This document shows, piece after piece, positions 50,834 through 58,941 of a DNA stretch of 58,941 nt (its first letter is position 1; each line of letters begins with the position of its first letter). Under the pieces are notes generated by a model, which saw only the letters and a program-made list of their open reading frames with translations, searched no databases and was not told the DNA's origin. This DNA comes from Aneurinibacillus terranovensis DSM 18919 (lineage in GTDB: Bacteria > Bacillota > Bacilli > Aneurinibacillales > Aneurinibacillaceae): the NCBI RefSeq assembly GCF_000430625.1, contig NZ_KE387179.1, positions 1-58,941 on the forward strand, given 5' to 3'. Both the position numbers and the translations under genes were made by a program.

Positions 50834-52545
50834 GGCAGCACCACATTCTGCAAGGATTTCTGGACCGGTTCCGCTTGAAGATGCTGCCGGGAGTGATGTA
50901 TGACCTGGCTTAGATTATCCATTTTAATTCGTATTTCCCCTTCGCTTTCCGATTCCAGCATAATTTGAATCAGGTTCTGTTCGATCGATCGTTCAAATTG
51001 CAGACGGTCAATAATCGTGTCCAGCTCACCAATTACCATTTCAAAAAGATGGATCTTTTCATACAGCAGCCGCAGAATTTGTTCCTCAATCGTATTTATC
51101 GTAGATAGATTATAGATATAAACATCCCGTTTTTGACCGAGCCGGTGCACACGTCCGATGCGCTGTTCCACGCGCATGGGATTCCATGGCATGTCGTAAT
51201 TGATTAGTCGATTGCAAAACTGCAGGTTAATCCCTTCACCGCCGGCTTCTGTGGCAATCAGAGCCTGAGCCCGTTGTTCAAACAGTTGACTCATCCAATC
51301 TTTTTTGCCCCGCTTGAAACCGCCTCGAAATAAAACAGATGTTACACCGTGCCGAGCGAGCATATGCTGCAGGTACACCTGGGTGGCGCGGTATTCGGTG
51401 AAAATGATAACCTTATCATCCGATTCCTTGATAATTTCAATCATTTTTTCTGCTTTTGAATGGGATTTAATTCGTTTTATTATCTCGACCAGTCCGCGAA
51501 TTTTCTCCCGCACCGGTGAATTCTCCGGTGCGCGATCGTGCATGTTGGCGAGTGTGATGTACGTGGCTTCACGGCTTGAACATACTTCGCGCTGCAGCGT
51601 GATTAACGACAGCGGATTTTTATAGTACCCTGTTTCACTGTGGTATTCTTCCCGAACAAAGTTTGTAATTTCGTTATAAAGCGTTCGCTCCTCGGGCGAC
51701 AGTTCGACAGATACGGTTATGACGTGCCGCTCCGTAAACTCGACGGAACCGTCCGCCCGCCGGTTACGCACCATTACTTTTTTTAATTCATTTTTTAATA
51801 AATCTTCGTTTTTTACCTGCCGTTTCCCCTGCGAATACGACTGCTGGAAGGAATCGGAGTGGCCTAAATGTCCGGGCTTCAACAGGGTAATGAGATTATA
51901 CAATTCGTCTAGCTCATTCTGGATGGGGGTAGCGGTTAATAGTAAACAATATTTTTTTTTGATTTCCTGGATAAATTGATAATTCCGCGTCTTTTTATTT
52001 TTGAGTTTATGCGCCTCATCGATGATGACTAAATCATAGTCCTGTTCCAAAATAATGTCACGGTGAGGAGGGCGCTTCGCCGTATCCATGGAAGCGACAA
52101 CACAGTCATACTGTGTCCACATATAGGCTTTTTTCTGTGCGACCGCAGGAATGGCGAACTTGCTTGTTAACTCCCGCACCCATTGGACCACAAGGGAGGC
52201 GGGAACGAGAATCAATACTTTTTTAATCAGTCCGCGGATCATATATTCTTTCATAATAAGCCCGGCTTCAATCGTTTTTCCCAAACCAACTTCATCCGCT
52301 AACAAAGCCCGGCCGTGCATTTCCTGAATCACACGGCGGGCGGTTTCAATCTGATGCGGAAGGGGGCTTAATCCCGGAAGGTGACGGAGACACTGGAGAT
52401 CGTTAAAGTTGCCAATCGACGTTGCCTGCTCCGCTTCCCACGCAAGCTTATACAGTTCAGGATGATGCCACGGTCCGTCCGTTTGGATTCGCTGCTTCAA
52501 CTCATCAAACCACTCGCGGTTGAAGGATACAGGAGCGTTTGTCAC
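50830..52545 (-). CDS. yqhH: SNF2-family helicase YqhH
   Basis: 571 residues, GTG start at 52545 after GGAGGTGAG. Complete SF2/SNF2 core: Walker A ALLADEVGLGKTIEAGLIM, DEAH LVIIDEAHKLKN, motif III LLLTATPIQNELDELYNLI, motif V ATEAGGEGINLQFCN and VI QRIGRVHRLGQKRDVYIYN. It is a RapA/Snf2-like ATPase that may remodel RNA polymerase or DNA-bound proteins. Coupled with yqhG and divergent from the gcv operon, as in B. subtilis. Confidence 0.92.
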   Translation of the reverse strand: MTNAPVSFNREWFDELKQRIQTDGPWHHPELYKLAWEAEQATSIGNFNDLQCLRHLPGLSPLPHQIETARRVIQEMHGRALLADEVGLGKTIEAGLIMKEYMIRGLIKKVLILVPASLVVQWVRELTSKFAIPAVAQKKAYMWTQYDCVVASMDTAKRPPHRDIILEQDYDLVIIDEAHKLKNKKTRNYQFIQEIKKKYCLLLTATPIQNELDELYNLITLLKPGHLGHSDSFQQSYSQGKRQVKNEDLLKNELKKVMVRNRRADGSVEFTERHVITVSVELSPEERTLYNEITNFVREEYHSETGYYKNPLSLITLQREVCSSREATYITLANMHDRAPENSPVREKIRGLVEIIKRIKSHSKAEKMIEIIKESDDKVIIFTEYRATQVYLQHMLARHGVTSVLFRGGFKRGKKDWMSQLFEQRAQALIATEAGGEGINLQFCNRLINYDMPWNPMRVEQRIGRVHRLGQKRDVYIYNLSTINTIEEQILRLLYEKIHLFEMVIGELDTIIDRLQFERSIEQNLIQIMLESESEGEIRIKMDNLSQVIHHSRQHLQAEPVQKSLQNVVLP

Positions 52546-52846
52546 CTATACTCACCTCCAGATAAAGGTAGTCAAAGTTTGTGTCAAGCTGTTCATATTT
52601 ATGTATATGGTAAAGAAAAAAGCTGAGGATCATACGAAGTACAAATGGTAAACCCAGATGATTGAATGGAAACTACTTAGAACATAACAAAACCCCGGAT
52701 TCGGCGAATTTACAATAAATCCTTCTCCACAAGATTAGCTTGTCGGGCTTGTCTTATCAAATCTCTATTGGATTCACTCGATACGTTTCTGATTAAGCTT
52801 TTATATGGAAACGTTCGTTATTTCAGGGAAAAATACGGTTTATATC
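52546..52846. other. Intergenic region upstream of the gcv leader; no gene seen
   Basis: AT-rich with no ribosome-site-bearing open frame. It contains the upstream region for divergent yqhH and no clear repeat. Confidence 0.6.
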
Positions 52847-52875
52847 TTGATTTGTGCGGTTGATATACGTATAAT
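52847..52875 (+). promoter_or_regulatory. Promoter of the gcv operon
   Basis: TTGATT, 17 bases, TATAAT at 52870-52875. A second weaker candidate is TTGAAA at 52933 with TAGGAT at 52955. Either drives the glycine riboswitch leader. Confidence 0.7.
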
Positions 52876-53017
52876 CATAACAATCAATCCTAATTCAGTG
52901 AATTCATTCACTTTTTATTTTTAAAAAAAGGATTGAAATTTTTCTGAATCATGTTAGGATTAAAGAGGTCAGAGGTTATACCATTTTAAATGAACGTACA
53001 TAATGGCGGATGATAAC

Positions 53018-53194
53018 AGAGGGAGAGAACGCGAACACTCGAATCGCGTCGCCGAAGGAGCAAGTGATACCTTTCTAATCTCTCAGGCAAAAGAACTTCT
53101 GTTGGACGCAACTCTGGAGAGAGCCGGTAGGAAGCCGGTCACCAAAGGGGAAACCGGACCGTTCCGGGTAGCTCTCAGGTATAAAGGACAGAGA
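53018..53194 (+). ncRNA. Tandem glycine riboswitch of the gcvT operon
   Basis: Two aptamers lie in tandem. The first has GGGAGAGAAC, CGCCGAAGGAGCAA and AATCTCTCAGGCAAAAGAAC; the second has TGGAGAGAG, TCACCAAAGGGGAAA and GTAGCTCTCAGGTATAAAGGACAG. These are the conserved glycine-riboswitch blocks. The P1 strand of the second aptamer (CTTCTGT/ACAGAG) overlaps the terminator stem at 53186, so glycine binding should prevent termination and turn the operon on. Confidence 0.93.
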
Positions 53195-53226
53195 TAGGGA
53201 TGACACCCTATTTCTGTCCTTTTTTA
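53186..53226 (+). terminator. Riboswitch-controlled terminator
   Basis: GGACAGAGATAGGG pairs with CCCTATTTCTGTCC around ATGACA, followed by T6. Confidence 0.9.
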
Positions 53227-53227
53227 T

Positions 53228-53325
53228 CGTTAAGGAAAGTATATGTTGCTTTACAGTGTTAAAGCAACATATACTTTCTTCCATTGGTCACCTGAGAAAA
53301 ACTCGCGGGAGTGTGCCGAACGTTG
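53228..53325 (+). repeat. 98-bp dispersed repeat with 19-bp perfect hairpin, copy 2
   Basis: 94/98 identical to 1330-1427. Perfect stem 53235-53253 with 53260-53278 around CAGTGT. It follows the riboswitch terminator T-run by two bases. Confidence 0.9.
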
Positions 53326-53489
53326 CTTTTTCGATGTGGAGCGTGTGGCCGGAAGGTCGATCAGACCGACAATTGTCTCCATCATTGAGGTACCCGGATG
53401 TTTTGTCGGTCCGACCTTCCGGTCACTAAGCGGCCGTTTCGCTACCCTGCAGAAAAAGGACGAGCGGCAACGCCCGCGAGTTTTTCTCA
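53293..53489 (+). other. Large fold-back structure in the gcv leader
   Basis: A 17-bp perfect inverted repeat closes it: TGAGAAAAACTCGCGGG (53293-53309) with 53473-53489. CGTTGC/GCAACG and a 13-bp GTGGCCGGAAGGT/ACCTTCCGGTCAC stem lie inside, then ACCGAC/GTCGGT. The shape may be a structured leader RNA or a miniature transposable element. It overlaps repeat copy 2. Confidence 0.75.
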
Positions 53490-53541
53490 ATGCAGATAGG
53501 AAAGCATAATAACAGCATCATTAATGGAGGTGAGCCTATAC

Positions 53542-54642
53542 ATGTCAGATCTAAAGAAGACACCGCTTCACGCTTTATATAAAGAAGGCGGAGCGAAAAC
53601 GATTGATTTCGGCGGTTGGGATTTGCCGGTTCAATTTACGAGTATTATCGAAGAACATGAAGCGGTTCGTAATAAAGCGGGATTGTTTGATGTATCCCAT
53701 ATGGGTGAGGTTGAAGTAACCGGGCCGGATGCCCTTTCCTTTATTCAAAAAATTACAACCAATGATGCGGCAAAGCTTGGAATTGGGCAGGCACAGTATT
53801 CGATTATGTGCTATCCGGACGGCGGAACCGTGGATGACCTGCTTGTTTACAAACTGGCGGATGACCGGTATCTGCTTGTGATTAACGCGGCAAATATTGA
53901 TAAAGATGTGGCATGGATGCAGGAGCATGCTGCCGGTGACATGCAGTTAAAAAATATTTCTGATTTGACTGCGCAACTGGCACTGCAGGGACCACTCGCC
54001 GTGCATGTGCTGCAGAAGCTAACCGGTGAAAACGTGGCGGGTCTGCGGCCGTTCCATTTTATCGAAAATGCTGAGGTTGGAGGCGTTAAGGCTCTTGTTT
54101 CGCGCAGCGGGTATACCGGAGAAGACGGATTTGAGTTGTATGTAAAGCCCGAAAACGCCCGGAGGTTGTGGTGTAAAATCCTGGAAGCTGGTGGGGGAGA
54201 CGTACTGCCGTGCGGCCTTGGTGCGCGTGATACGCTTCGCTTTGAAGCAAGGCTCCCGTTGTACGGGCAGGAACTCAGCAAAGAAATAAGCCCGATTGAA
54301 GCTGGCGTTGGTTTTGCGGTAAAAGTTGACAAAGAAACACCGTTTATCGGCCAGGATGTGCTACGCAAGCAAAAAGCAGAAGGGGCGAAGAGAAAGCTGG
54401 TCGGCCTCGAAATGATCGAACGCGGAATACCGCGGTCCCATTATGCGGTGTACGCGGGTGAGGAGAAGATTGGGGAAGTTACAACAGGCACCCAGTCGCC
54501 TACCCTGAAGAAAAATGTCGGGCTGGCGCTCATTAAAGTGGAATACAGCGGGATCGATACCGAGGTAGAAGTAGAAATTCGCGGAAAGCGCGTCAAAGCA
54601 AAGGTAGTGCCTACACCTTTTTATAAACGTCCAAAACAATGA
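53542..54642 (+). CDS. gcvT: Glycine cleavage system T protein (aminomethyltransferase)
   Basis: 366 residues from the ATG at 53542 after [42 protein letters not shown], and [19 protein letters not shown] are standard GcvT. It transfers the methylene from the GcvH aminomethyl arm to tetrahydrofolate and frees ammonia. First gene of the riboswitch operon. Confidence 0.96.
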   Translation: MSDLKKTPLHALYKEGGAKTIDFGGWDLPVQFTSIIEEHEAVRNKAGLFDVSHMGEVEVTGPDALSFIQKITTNDAAKLGIGQAQYSIMCYPDGGTVDDLLVYKLADDRYLLVINAANIDKDVAWMQEHAAGDMQLKNISDLTAQLALQGPLAVHVLQKLTGENVAGLRPFHFIENAEVGGVKALVSRSGYTGEDGFELYVKPENARRLWCKILEAGGGDVLPCGLGARDTLRFEARLPLYGQELSKEISPIEAGVGFAVKVDKETPFIGQDVLRKQKAEGAKRKLVGLEMIERGIPRSHYAVYAGEEKIGEVTTGTQSPTLKKNVGLALIKVEYSGIDTEVEVEIRGKRVKAKVVPTPFYKRPKQ

Positions 54643-54658
54643 TAGGGGAGAAAGAACA

Positions 54659-55051
54659 ATGGGTCAAATTTGTGCAGCATTAAAATACAGTAAGGAACAT
54701 GAATGGGTAGAAGTGCTGGAGGAAGGCAAAGTCCGCGTCGGGATTACCGATTTTGCCCAGCATCAATTAGGGGATATTGTATTTGTAGAACTTCCGCAGA
54801 TCGGGGCGGAGGTTGAGGCGGATGAAAGCATGGGAACCGTTGAATCAGTCAAGGCAGTTTCCGACATCTACTCGCCCGTTTCAGGCCAAGTGTTGGAAGT
54901 GAACCAATTGCTCGAAGATTCGCCGGAAACGATTAACACCGACCCTTATAAAGCAGGATGGATGGCCGTGATTACGCTGAACGATCCGGCTCAACTGGAT
55001 GGATTAATGACGGCTGAAGAATACGAAGTGTATGTAAAAGAGGAGGAATAA
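54659..55051 (+). CDS. gcvH: Glycine cleavage system H protein
   Basis: 130 residues with the lipoyl site GTVESVKAVSDIYSPVSG (the Lys in ESVKA) and LKYSKEHEWV at the start. Carries the lipoyl arm between GcvP, GcvT and dihydrolipoamide dehydrogenase. In B. subtilis gcvH is elsewhere; here it sits in the gcv operon. Confidence 0.96.
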   Translation: MGQICAALKYSKEHEWVEVLEEGKVRVGITDFAQHQLGDIVFVELPQIGAEVEADESMGTVESVKAVSDIYSPVSGQVLEVNQLLEDSPETINTDPYKAGWMAVITLNDPAQLDGLMTAEEYEVYVKEEE

Positions 55052-55053
55052 GG

Positions 55054-56406
55054 GTGAAGTATCGCTACCTTCCCACAACGATAGAAGACCGTAAAGACAT
55101 GTTCGAGGTGCTTGGCATCTCTGATATTTCCGAGTTGTTCTCCGATATTCCGGCAGACGTCCGCTTTACGGGTGAACTCAATATCCCGGAAGCGCTGCCG
55201 GAGCCTGAATTAGCCAAGTACATGGCCCGGCTCGCCGGGAAGAATGCAAATGCGGCGGAATATGCGTACTTTCTTGGGGCCGGGACGTATGATCATTACA
55301 TTCCGAGCATTGTAAACCATGTAATTTCACGCTCTGAATTTTATACAGCTTACACGCCGTATCAGCCTGAGATTAGCCAGGGTGAGCTGCAGGCGATTTT
55401 TGAATTTCAAACGATGATTTGTGAATTAACGGCCATGGATGTCGCCAACTCTTCGATGTATGACGGCCCGACAGCCCTCGCGGAGGCGGCTGCCATGGCG
55501 GCAGGCAAAACAAAGAGAAAGAAAATCGTCGTGTCCCGTGCTGTTCACCCAGAATCACGCTCGATTCTGCGGACAAATGCCAGGGGGCTGGGGCTTGAAA
55601 TTGTCGAGGTTGGCTGTGCCAACGGCGTGACGGATATGGAGGCGCTCAGTGCCGCGGTTAATGAAGACACGGCGGCGGTTCTCGTACAATATCCAAACTT
55701 TTTTGGCGCTATTGAAGATCTTGCTGCGATGGAACAAATTGCGCATAAACATAAGGGGCTGTTTGTTGTCAGTTCAAACCCGCTGTCTCTTGGTGTTCTC
55801 CAACCGCCCGGTGCATTCGGCGCGGATGTTGTTGTTGGTGACGCGCAGCCGTTTGGCATCCCGATGTCTTTTGGCGGTCCGCACTGCGGCTATTTTGCAG
55901 TAAAAAAAGAATTGATGCGTCAGATTCCGGGACGGATTGTAGGCCAGACGAAGGATGAACAGGGTCGACGCGGATTTGTGCTGACGCTCCAGGCGCGGGA
56001 ACAGCACATTCGCCGGGAAAAGGCGACGTCAAACATCTGCTCGAACCAGGCTTTAAATGCATTGGCCGCTTCGGTGGCTATGACGGCATTAGGCAAAAAA
56101 GGCGTACAGGAAATGGCCATGTTGAATGTACAAAAAACCCAGTACGCCAAACGTCAGATTGCCGCCCTCGAAGGCTATGAAATTGCGTTTGATTCACCGG
56201 TCTTTAATGAATTCGTGGTCAAAGCGCCTGTTTCTGTAGGTGAGATCAATAAAAAGCTGCTGCGAGACGGAATTATCGGTGGGTTCGATTTATCCCGTGA
56301 TTATGAAGAACTCTCAAATCACATGCTGCTCGCGGTAACGGAGCTGCGAACGAAGGAAGAAATGGATCGTCTTGTAAAAGGATTGGAGGGAGCACGTCAT
56401 GTCTAA
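55054..56406 (+). CDS. gcvPA: Glycine dehydrogenase (decarboxylating) subunit 1
   Basis: 450 residues from a GTG after [51 protein letters not shown], and [18 protein letters not shown] are GcvPA hallmarks. It forms the P protein with GcvPB. Confidence 0.95.
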   Translation: MKYRYLPTTIEDRKDMFEVLGISDISELFSDIPADVRFTGELNIPEALPEPELAKYMARLAGKNANAAEYAYFLGAGTYDHYIPSIVNHVISRSEFYTAYTPYQPEISQGELQAIFEFQTMICELTAMDVANSSMYDGPTALAEAAAMAAGKTKRKKIVVSRAVHPESRSILRTNARGLGLEIVEVGCANGVTDMEALSAAVNEDTAAVLVQYPNFFGAIEDLAAMEQIAHKHKGLFVVSSNPLSLGVLQPPGAFGADVVVGDAQPFGIPMSFGGPHCGYFAVKKELMRQIPGRIVGQTKDEQGRRGFVLTLQAREQHIRREKATSNICSNQALNALAASVAMTALGKKGVQEMAMLNVQKTQYAKRQIAALEGYEIAFDSPVFNEFVVKAPVSVGEINKKLLRDGIIGGFDLSRDYEELSNHMLLAVTELRTKEEMDRLVKGLEGARHV

Positions 56407-57859
56407 TACGAAAGAAAAAGCTCTCATATTTGAATTGAGCAAACCGGGTCGTATCGGCTACAGCCTCCCGGAGTGCGATGTGCCTGAAGTAGACGTAGCG
56501 GAAGCGGTTCCGTCTGCCTATCTGCGTGAAGTTCCAGCCGAATTGCCTGAGATTAGTGAACTGCAGATTATGCGTCATTATACCGAACTTTCCAAGCGGA
56601 ATCATGGGGTAGACTCCGGTTTTTACCCACTTGGATCCTGCACAATGAAATATAATCCGAAGATCAACGAAGATGTGGCCCGCTATCCGGGATTTGCCCG
56701 CATTCACCCTTATCAGAGCGAGGAGACTGCACAGGGAGCCCTTCAATTAATGTACGAACTCCAGGAAGACCTGGCTGAAATTACAGGTATGGATCAGGTA
56801 ACTCTTCAGCCTGCTGCCGGGGCGCAGGGCGAATGGACCGGGCTGATGATGATTCGCGCCTACCACGAAAGCCGGGGAGAAGCACGCAGCAAGGTGATCG
56901 TGCCGGATTCCGCACATGGAACCAATCCGGCTTCCGCAAGTGTCGCGGGACTGGAAACTGTTACAGTGCCTTCCGATGCAGAAGGAAATGTGGATGTTGA
57001 AGCTTTGCGCCAGGCGATGGGACCTGACACGGCTGCTCTGATGCTGACGAATCCAAATACGTTGGGGCTTTTTGAAAAAAATATTGCAGAGATCGCACAA
57101 ATTGTCCATGAAGCTGGCGGCTTGCTGTATTATGACGGAGCTAATGCCAATGCTATACTTGGCAAAGCGCGTCCCGGCGACATGGGATTTGATGTTGTGC
57201 ATTTAAACCTGCACAAAACATTTACAGGCCCCCATGGCGGCGGCGGTCCGGGCTCCGGTCCTGTCGGCGTGAAAAAAGGGTTACTTCCTTTTCTGCCTAA
57301 GCCTGTTGTAGTCAAAGACGGAGACACGTACCGCCTGGACTATGATCGCCCCGATTCCATTGGACGTGTGAAGGCGTACTATGGAAACTTTGGCATTAAC
57401 GTGCGCGCGTTTACGTACATTCGTACGATGGGGCCCGAAGGGTTGCGCCTCGTTTCCGAAAATGCCGTTCTGAATGCAAATTACATGATGCGCCGTCTGG
57501 CTGAGTATTACGACCTGCCGTTTGATCGGATATGCAAACATGAATTTGTCCTCTCAGGCAAACGCCAGAAAAAGCAGGGCGTACGGACGCTGGATATCGC
57601 AAAACGGCTGCTGGATTTCGGCTACCATCCGCCGACGATTTATTTCCCTCTCATCGTGGAGGAATGCCTAATGATTGAGCCTACGGAAACAGAATCTAAG
57701 GAAACATTGGATGAATTTATCGATGTGATGATTCAAATCGCGAAAGAGGCCGAAGAAACGCCGGATGTCGTTCTCGAAGCACCGCACCATACCGTGGTCA
57801 GCCGTCTGGATGAAGTGCAGGCCGCCCGCAAACCCGTGCTTCGCTATACAAAAGAATAA
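56399..57859 (+). CDS. gcvPB: Glycine dehydrogenase (decarboxylating) subunit 2
   Basis: 486 residues. PLP Lys lies in [20 protein letters not shown]. Overlaps gcvPA by 8 bases. Releases CO2 from glycine and loads the aminomethyl group on GcvH. Confidence 0.95.
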   Translation: MSNTKEKALIFELSKPGRIGYSLPECDVPEVDVAEAVPSAYLREVPAELPEISELQIMRHYTELSKRNHGVDSGFYPLGSCTMKYNPKINEDVARYPGFARIHPYQSEETAQGALQLMYELQEDLAEITGMDQVTLQPAAGAQGEWTGLMMIRAYHESRGEARSKVIVPDSAHGTNPASASVAGLETVTVPSDAEGNVDVEALRQAMGPDTAALMLTNPNTLGLFEKNIAEIAQIVHEAGGLLYYDGANANAILGKARPGDMGFDVVHLNLHKTFTGPHGGGGPGSGPVGVKKGLLPFLPKPVVVKDGDTYRLDYDRPDSIGRVKAYYGNFGINVRAFTYIRTMGPEGLRLVSENAVLNANYMMRRLAEYYDLPFDRICKHEFVLSGKRQKKQGVRTLDIAKRLLDFGYHPPTIYFPLIVEECLMIEPTETESKETLDEFIDVMIQIAKEAEETPDVVLEAPHHTVVSRLDEVQAARKPVLRYTKE

Positions 57860-57982
57860 CGAAAGTGAAAGCTCAGCTTAAAACCGCTCGTATCCTCCGG
57901 GATCGCGAACGGTATTTTTATGCCCGCCGGGGAAACACTATGTACAGAACAATGGCTGTACGAACTGGAAGGAGTGAGTAAA

Positions 57983-58690
57983 TTGTTAACGCAGGAACAG
58001 CTTTCCCACTTTCGCTCCCTTTTGCAGGATCAGCGCCGGGAACTAACCGAAATGCTTGATTATAACGACCGTTTTGGCACCCAGCATTCATCGGTTCATG
58101 AATCTTTGAGTGAGTTATCCAGTTATGATAATCATCCTGCCGACTATGGGACTGAAACGTTTGAACGGGGAAAAGATATTGCCCTGAATGAGCATACGGA
58201 AGAAGAAATCAGGGATATTACGCGTGCCCTGGAAGCGATGGATAAAGGCACCTACGGAAAGTGTGAAGTGTGTGGGGAGAATATCCCTGTTGAAAGGCTG
58301 GAAGCCATTCCTTCCACCGTTCGCTGCGTAAAACATGCCGCCGACCAGTATGTCTCTCAGCGGCGGCCGGTAGAGGAGGATGTTCTGCGTCCGGAGTTCG
58401 GCCAATTTGAATATGACGAGCGGGACGCAACACTGTACGACGCCGAAGATAGCTGGCAGGAGGTGGAGCGGTACGGAACATCCGAAACGCCTTCCGATTT
58501 TTATGATACCGCCAAATTTACGTACAACGAAATGTTTGTGGAATCGGATGAAAATGTCGGTTATGTGGAAGACCTCGAAGGATTTTTAATTACCGATATG
58601 TATGGGAATTCGCTGGATGTGAACACAGATGCACCGCTGCATGAGGAATATGAAAAAAGGGTCGATCGTTCTGCCGAAGAAGACGATTGA
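57983..58690 (+). CDS. yteA: YteA-family TraR/DksA-type zinc-finger protein
   Basis: 235 residues from the TTG at 57983, after GGAAGGAGTGAGTAAA; upstream in-frame starts lack a site. LLTQEQLSHFRSLLQDQRRELTEML, SSYDNHPADYGTETFERGKD and a zinc-finger CEVCGENIPVERLEAIPSTVRCVKHA (the usual fourth Cys replaced by His) match YteA. The long acidic C-terminus is typical. Likely a sporulation-time regulator of unknown target. Confidence 0.88.
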   Translation: MLTQEQLSHFRSLLQDQRRELTEMLDYNDRFGTQHSSVHESLSELSSYDNHPADYGTETFERGKDIALNEHTEEEIRDITRALEAMDKGTYGKCEVCGENIPVERLEAIPSTVRCVKHAADQYVSQRRPVEEDVLRPEFGQFEYDERDATLYDAEDSWQEVERYGTSETPSDFYDTAKFTYNEMFVESDENVGYVEDLEGFLITDMYGNSLDVNTDAPLHEEYEKRVDRSAEEDD

Positions 58691-58768
58691 AATGAAGATG
58701 ACGATTGGGACGAAGAAGGTAACCGCGAATACAAAAGGCGTTAGACTTCAATATCCGCAAATGAAAAG

Positions 58769-58795
58769 AAGCCGGGCTATGCCCGGTTTTTCTTT
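58769..58795 (+). terminator. Intrinsic terminator after yteA
   Basis: AGCCGGGC-TAT-GCCCGGTT stem and T5. Confidence 0.85.
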
Positions 58796-58800
58796 ATTAT

Positions 58801-58840
58801 CTTATTATCTTATTATCTTATTATCTTATTATCTTATTAT
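58801..58840 (+). repeat. 8-bp tandem repeat (CTTATTAT)5
   Basis: Five exact copies of CTTATTAT, preceded by a degenerate copy and followed by TATTATT. Nothing else is seen to the window end (58841-58941), which is AT-rich and may be the upstream region of a gene outside the window. Confidence 0.9.
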
Positions 58841-58941
58841 TATTATTCACTAGTGTTGCATTAATTATATTTCAGTATTAAAAATCATCCCAATATTGAA
58901 ATTTATTGTTTTTGCCAATAAAAAAATCCTTTACAATGGAA

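Noticed and set aside
53228-53325. The 19-bp hairpin read as a second terminator of the glycine riboswitch
   Set aside because: No T-run follows the stem, and a good terminator already lies just before it. It is also shared with an unrelated locus.
57920-57982. Upstream in-frame start for the YteA-type gene
   Set aside because: The extra residues lack a ribosome site and are not expected in the family, whereas the TTG at 57983 has a strong one.
1-58941. CRISPR array, rRNA genes, phage genes or a defence island
   Set aside because: I looked for regularly spaced repeats, rRNA conserved blocks, integrases, terminase or restriction genes and found none. The only mobile sign is the insertion-sequence end at the left edge and the small repeats.

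Overview
The window looks like about 59 kb of chromosome from an endospore-forming, Gram-positive, motile, competence-encoding bacterium of the order Bacillales. The evidence is a SleB cortex-lytic enzyme, a YjcZ-type small spore protein, a Tyr-rich coat-like protein, YlbF/YlbG, YqhG/YqhH, YugN, YpuI, a complete comG pilus operon, and a glycine-riboswitch-controlled gcvT-gcvH-gcvPA-gcvPB operon divergent from yqhG/yqhH, as in Bacillus subtilis. Gene content and moderate base composition suggest the Paenibacillaceae side (Aneurinibacillus/Brevibacillus-like). That genus-level placement is inference, not proof.

Layout. 1-1.8 kb: the edge of an IS200/IS605-type element, decayed gene fragments, three tRNA genes (Val, fMet, Asp) behind a good promoter, a hairpin-rich stretch and a broken short-chain dehydrogenase gene. 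1.8-8 kb: a YqzM-like peptide, a ResA-like thioredoxin, a glycerophosphodiesterase, tRNA-Gln, a methyltransferase, an ammonium transporter translationally coupled to a coiled-coil protein of unknown function behind a GlnR/TnrA box, an HxlR regulator and small unknown genes. 8-15.3 kb: polyphosphate kinase 2, a double dynamin (DynA), YugN, a YjcZ peptide, a YtkA/FixH-like lipoprotein and YpuI. 15.3-30.8 kb: a subtilase, acetyl-CoA synthetase, a ThiD-type kinase, a phasin-like protein, a chemoreceptor, a methyltransferase, an acyl-CoA thioesterase, a Tyr-rich coat-like protein, a FetAB-type ABC transporter, class I fumarase, a DMT exporter, an M42 peptidase and a 33-residue membrane peptide behind a hexanucleotide tandem repeat. 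30.8-41.9 kb: acyl-CoA ligase, Ca2+/H+ antiporter, SleB, an ArsR regulator, an Asp23 protein, a CBS protein, a helicase-associated-domain protein, YlbF/YlbG, an HD-GYP protein and UspA.

41.9-45.3 kb is a three-gene minus-strand operon: ammonium transporter, DUF294 GlnD-like nucleotidyltransferase, and DnaQ-like exonuclease. It has a GlnR/TnrA box about 49 bp upstream of the predicted transcription start. 45.4-50 kb is comGA-GG and yqzE. 50-58.7 kb is yqhG/yqhH, then the long gcv leader (promoter, tandem glycine riboswitch with terminator, a 98-bp repeat and a large fold-back structure), the glycine cleavage genes and a YteA-type zinc-finger gene.

The most noteworthy features not explained by ordinary annotation are these: a 98-bp module with a perfect 19-bp hairpin, present at both ends of the window (1330 and 53228) and each time directly after an intrinsic terminator; the two ammonium transporters with GlnR/TnrA boxes in opposite (repressor-like and activator-like) positions and with unusual partner genes instead of a PII gene; a dispersed palindromic repeat in three intergenic regions; and two microsatellite-like tandem repeats.
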